NCBI GenBank assembly: GCA_958427375.1
Contig: CAUABY010000134.1
Span: 1-6,096 of the forward strand
Reading direction: 5' to 3'
Source of the DNA: an uncultured Eubacteriales bacterium
GTDB lineage: Bacteria > Bacillota > Clostridia > Oscillospirales > Oscillospiraceae
Length of the DNA: 6,096 nt
Positions 5,272 through 6,096 of this stretch are shown here, in pieces. The position numbers were made by a program, and so were the translations under genes. The notes under the pieces are model-generated. The model searched no databases. It saw only the letters and a program-made list of their open reading frames with translations, and was not told the DNA's origin. Numbering within the stretch: the stretch's first letter is position 1; the number at the start of each line of letters is the position of its first letter.

Positions 5272-5814
5272 TTATGCGTTTCTTGCGGCTTCCATGCCGG
5301 CGACGAGAGCGGCCTTGTTGCCTTCGAGGAAGCGGGCCTTGCGCTCGCCAAGCTCAATGCGGACAGCCTCAATCATCATATCGACAGAGACTATCGGCAT
5401 TTTCTCAAGCAGCGCGCCGAGGATGGCCACGTTCGCGCCCTTGGGGTTGTTGACGGACTCCGCGATGCGCATAGCGTCGCAGTAGACGACGGTGATATCA
5501 TCGCGGGTGGACTTGCGTTCGATGATGGAGCTGTTGATGACGAGGACGCCGCCAGGCTTAACGCTCTGCTCAAACTTGTCGAGAGAGGGCAGGTTCATCG
5601 CGACAACAGCATCAGCGCTGCCAACCAGAGGAGAGGCGACCTCTTCGTCGCTGACGATGACGGAGCAGTTTGCGGTACCGCCGCGCATCTCAGGGCCGTA
5701 GGAGGGGAGCCAAGACACGTGCTTGCCGTCAAGCATGCACGCCATAGCCATGAACTTGCCTATAAGAAGCATGCCCTGGCCGCCGAAGCCGGCAAATATA
5801 AACTCTTTCGTCAT
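5272..5814 (-). CDS. 2-oxoacid:ferredoxin oxidoreductase, gamma subunit (KorC/VorC type)
   Basis: Subunit of the TPP- and iron-sulfur-dependent complex that oxidatively decarboxylates a 2-oxoacid to its acyl-CoA with reduction of ferredoxin (or runs the reverse carboxylation). The 180-residue length fits the stand-alone gamma subunit. It has the nucleotide/CoA-fold N-terminus FAGFGGQG (7-14), the strongly conserved SYGPEMRGGTANC (38-50) and the NNPKGANVAILGALL stretch (122-136), all typical of the family. The start ATG at 5814 has AAGGGGG with 10 nt spacing and lies only 2 nt after the beta-subunit stop, so the genes are co-transcribed and probably coupled. It is the last gene before a strong terminator. 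The substrate (2-oxoglutarate, branched-chain 2-oxoacids or another) cannot be told from this subunit. Confidence 0.93.
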   Translation of the reverse strand: MTKEFIFAGFGGQGMLLIGKFMAMACMLDGKHVSWLPSYGPEMRGGTANCSVIVSDEEVASPLVGSADAVVAMNLPSLDKFEQSVKPGGVLVINSSIIERKSTRDDITVVYCDAMRIAESVNNPKGANVAILGALLEKMPIVSVDMMIEAVRIELGERKARFLEGNKAALVAGMEAARNA

Positions 5815-5816
5815 GA

Positions 5817-6096
5817 TTATTTTGCCCCCTTATCTTTATACACACCCAGAGGATAGTAGGGGATCATATTCTCTTCAAGCCACTTCATTGCCTCAACCGG
5901 GCTGAAGCCCCAGTTGGTGGGGCAAGTGGAGAGAACTTCTACCATGCAGAAGCCCTTGCCTTCCTTCTGGTACTCGAAAGCCTTCTTTATAGCTTTCTTG
6001 GTCTTGATTATATTGGCGTTGTTGTTGACTGCGCAGCGCTCGATGTAGTAGGAATCGGGAACGGCTGCGAGCATCTCGCTCATCTTGATAGGTGCG
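5817..6096 (-). CDS. 2-oxoacid:ferredoxin oxidoreductase, beta subunit, C-terminal part (KorB/VorA type)
   Basis: Only the last 92 residues are inside the window; the frame is open through the window end, so the Met at 6083 is internal. The visible part starts APIKMSEMLAAVPDSYYIER, followed by NIIKTKKAIKKAFEYQ, then GKGFCMVEVLSTCPTNWG and a WLEENMIPYYPLG tail. This is the usual C-terminal end of the TPP-binding beta subunit, where the STCPTNWG stretch is a family hallmark. The TPP-binding motif itself and the start lie outside. Gene order beta-gamma on the minus strand matches the common ferredoxin-alpha-beta-gamma operon, so the alpha subunit and a small ferredoxin gene are expected beyond 6096. 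Confidence 0.92.
   Translation of the reverse strand, partial: APIKMSEMLAAVPDSYYIERCAVNNNANIIKTKKAIKKAFEYQKEGKGFCMVEVLSTCPTNWGFSPVEAMKWLEENMIPYYPLGVYKDKGAK

Noticed and set aside
5206..5856. Plus-strand 216-codon open frame opposite the gamma subunit
   Set aside because: It begins within a terminator hairpin and is antisense to a gene with clear family motifs.

Overview
The window looks like chromosomal DNA of a fermentative, anaerobic Gram-positive bacterium, most likely a GC-rich gut Clostridia member (Oscillospiraceae/Ruminococcaceae type). This is inferred from the strong purine-rich Shine-Dalgarno sites, a lipoprotein solute-binding protein, a ferredoxin-linked 2-oxoacid oxidoreductase and the general look of the proteins. 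The genus cannot be fixed from the sequence. I see no mobile element, CRISPR array, tRNA or rRNA.

Layout. (1) Positions 1-848 (+) hold the 3' three quarters of alanine racemase (alr), cut by the window start. (2) A shared bidirectional hairpin terminator (867-901) separates it from a convergent pyridoxamine/pyridoxal kinase (926-1750, -). Alr needs PLP and the kinase makes B6 phosphate forms, so the pair is functionally related. (3) An AT-rich divergent intergenic region (1751-2096) carries a kinase promoter on the minus strand and a near-consensus sigma-A promoter on the plus strand. (4) From that plus promoter runs a roughly 250-nt leader, then a three-gene ABC importer operon: lipoprotein (2321-3370), permease (3404-4297) and ATPase (4290-5084). 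The transporter belongs to the family usually annotated as tryptophan/tyrosine (aromatic amino acid) uptake. (5) A 190-nt convergent spacer holds a perfect 32-nt palindrome and a second strong hairpin terminator. (6) On the minus strand are the gamma subunit (5272-5814) and the 3' end of the beta subunit (5817-6096, cut by the window end) of a 2-oxoacid:ferredoxin oxidoreductase operon.

The most interesting element is the leader of the transporter operon. Between the promoter (2033-2061) and the lipoprotein start (2321) lies a 34-codon ORF (2097-2201) with plausible Shine-Dalgarno sequence upstream. Six of its codons 6-18 are Tyr and one is Phe. About 30 nt after its stop codon is a textbook intrinsic terminator (10-bp stem, UGAA loop, U5-G-U5 tract, 2234-2268). 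That arrangement is a ribosome-mediated transcription attenuator reading tyrosine supply. It independently supports tyrosine (or aromatic amino acids) as the substrate of the transporter. Bacillota usually control such genes with T-box riboswitches, and I see no T-box signature here, so this may be an undescribed regulatory element. The alternative folds are read by eye and need computation.
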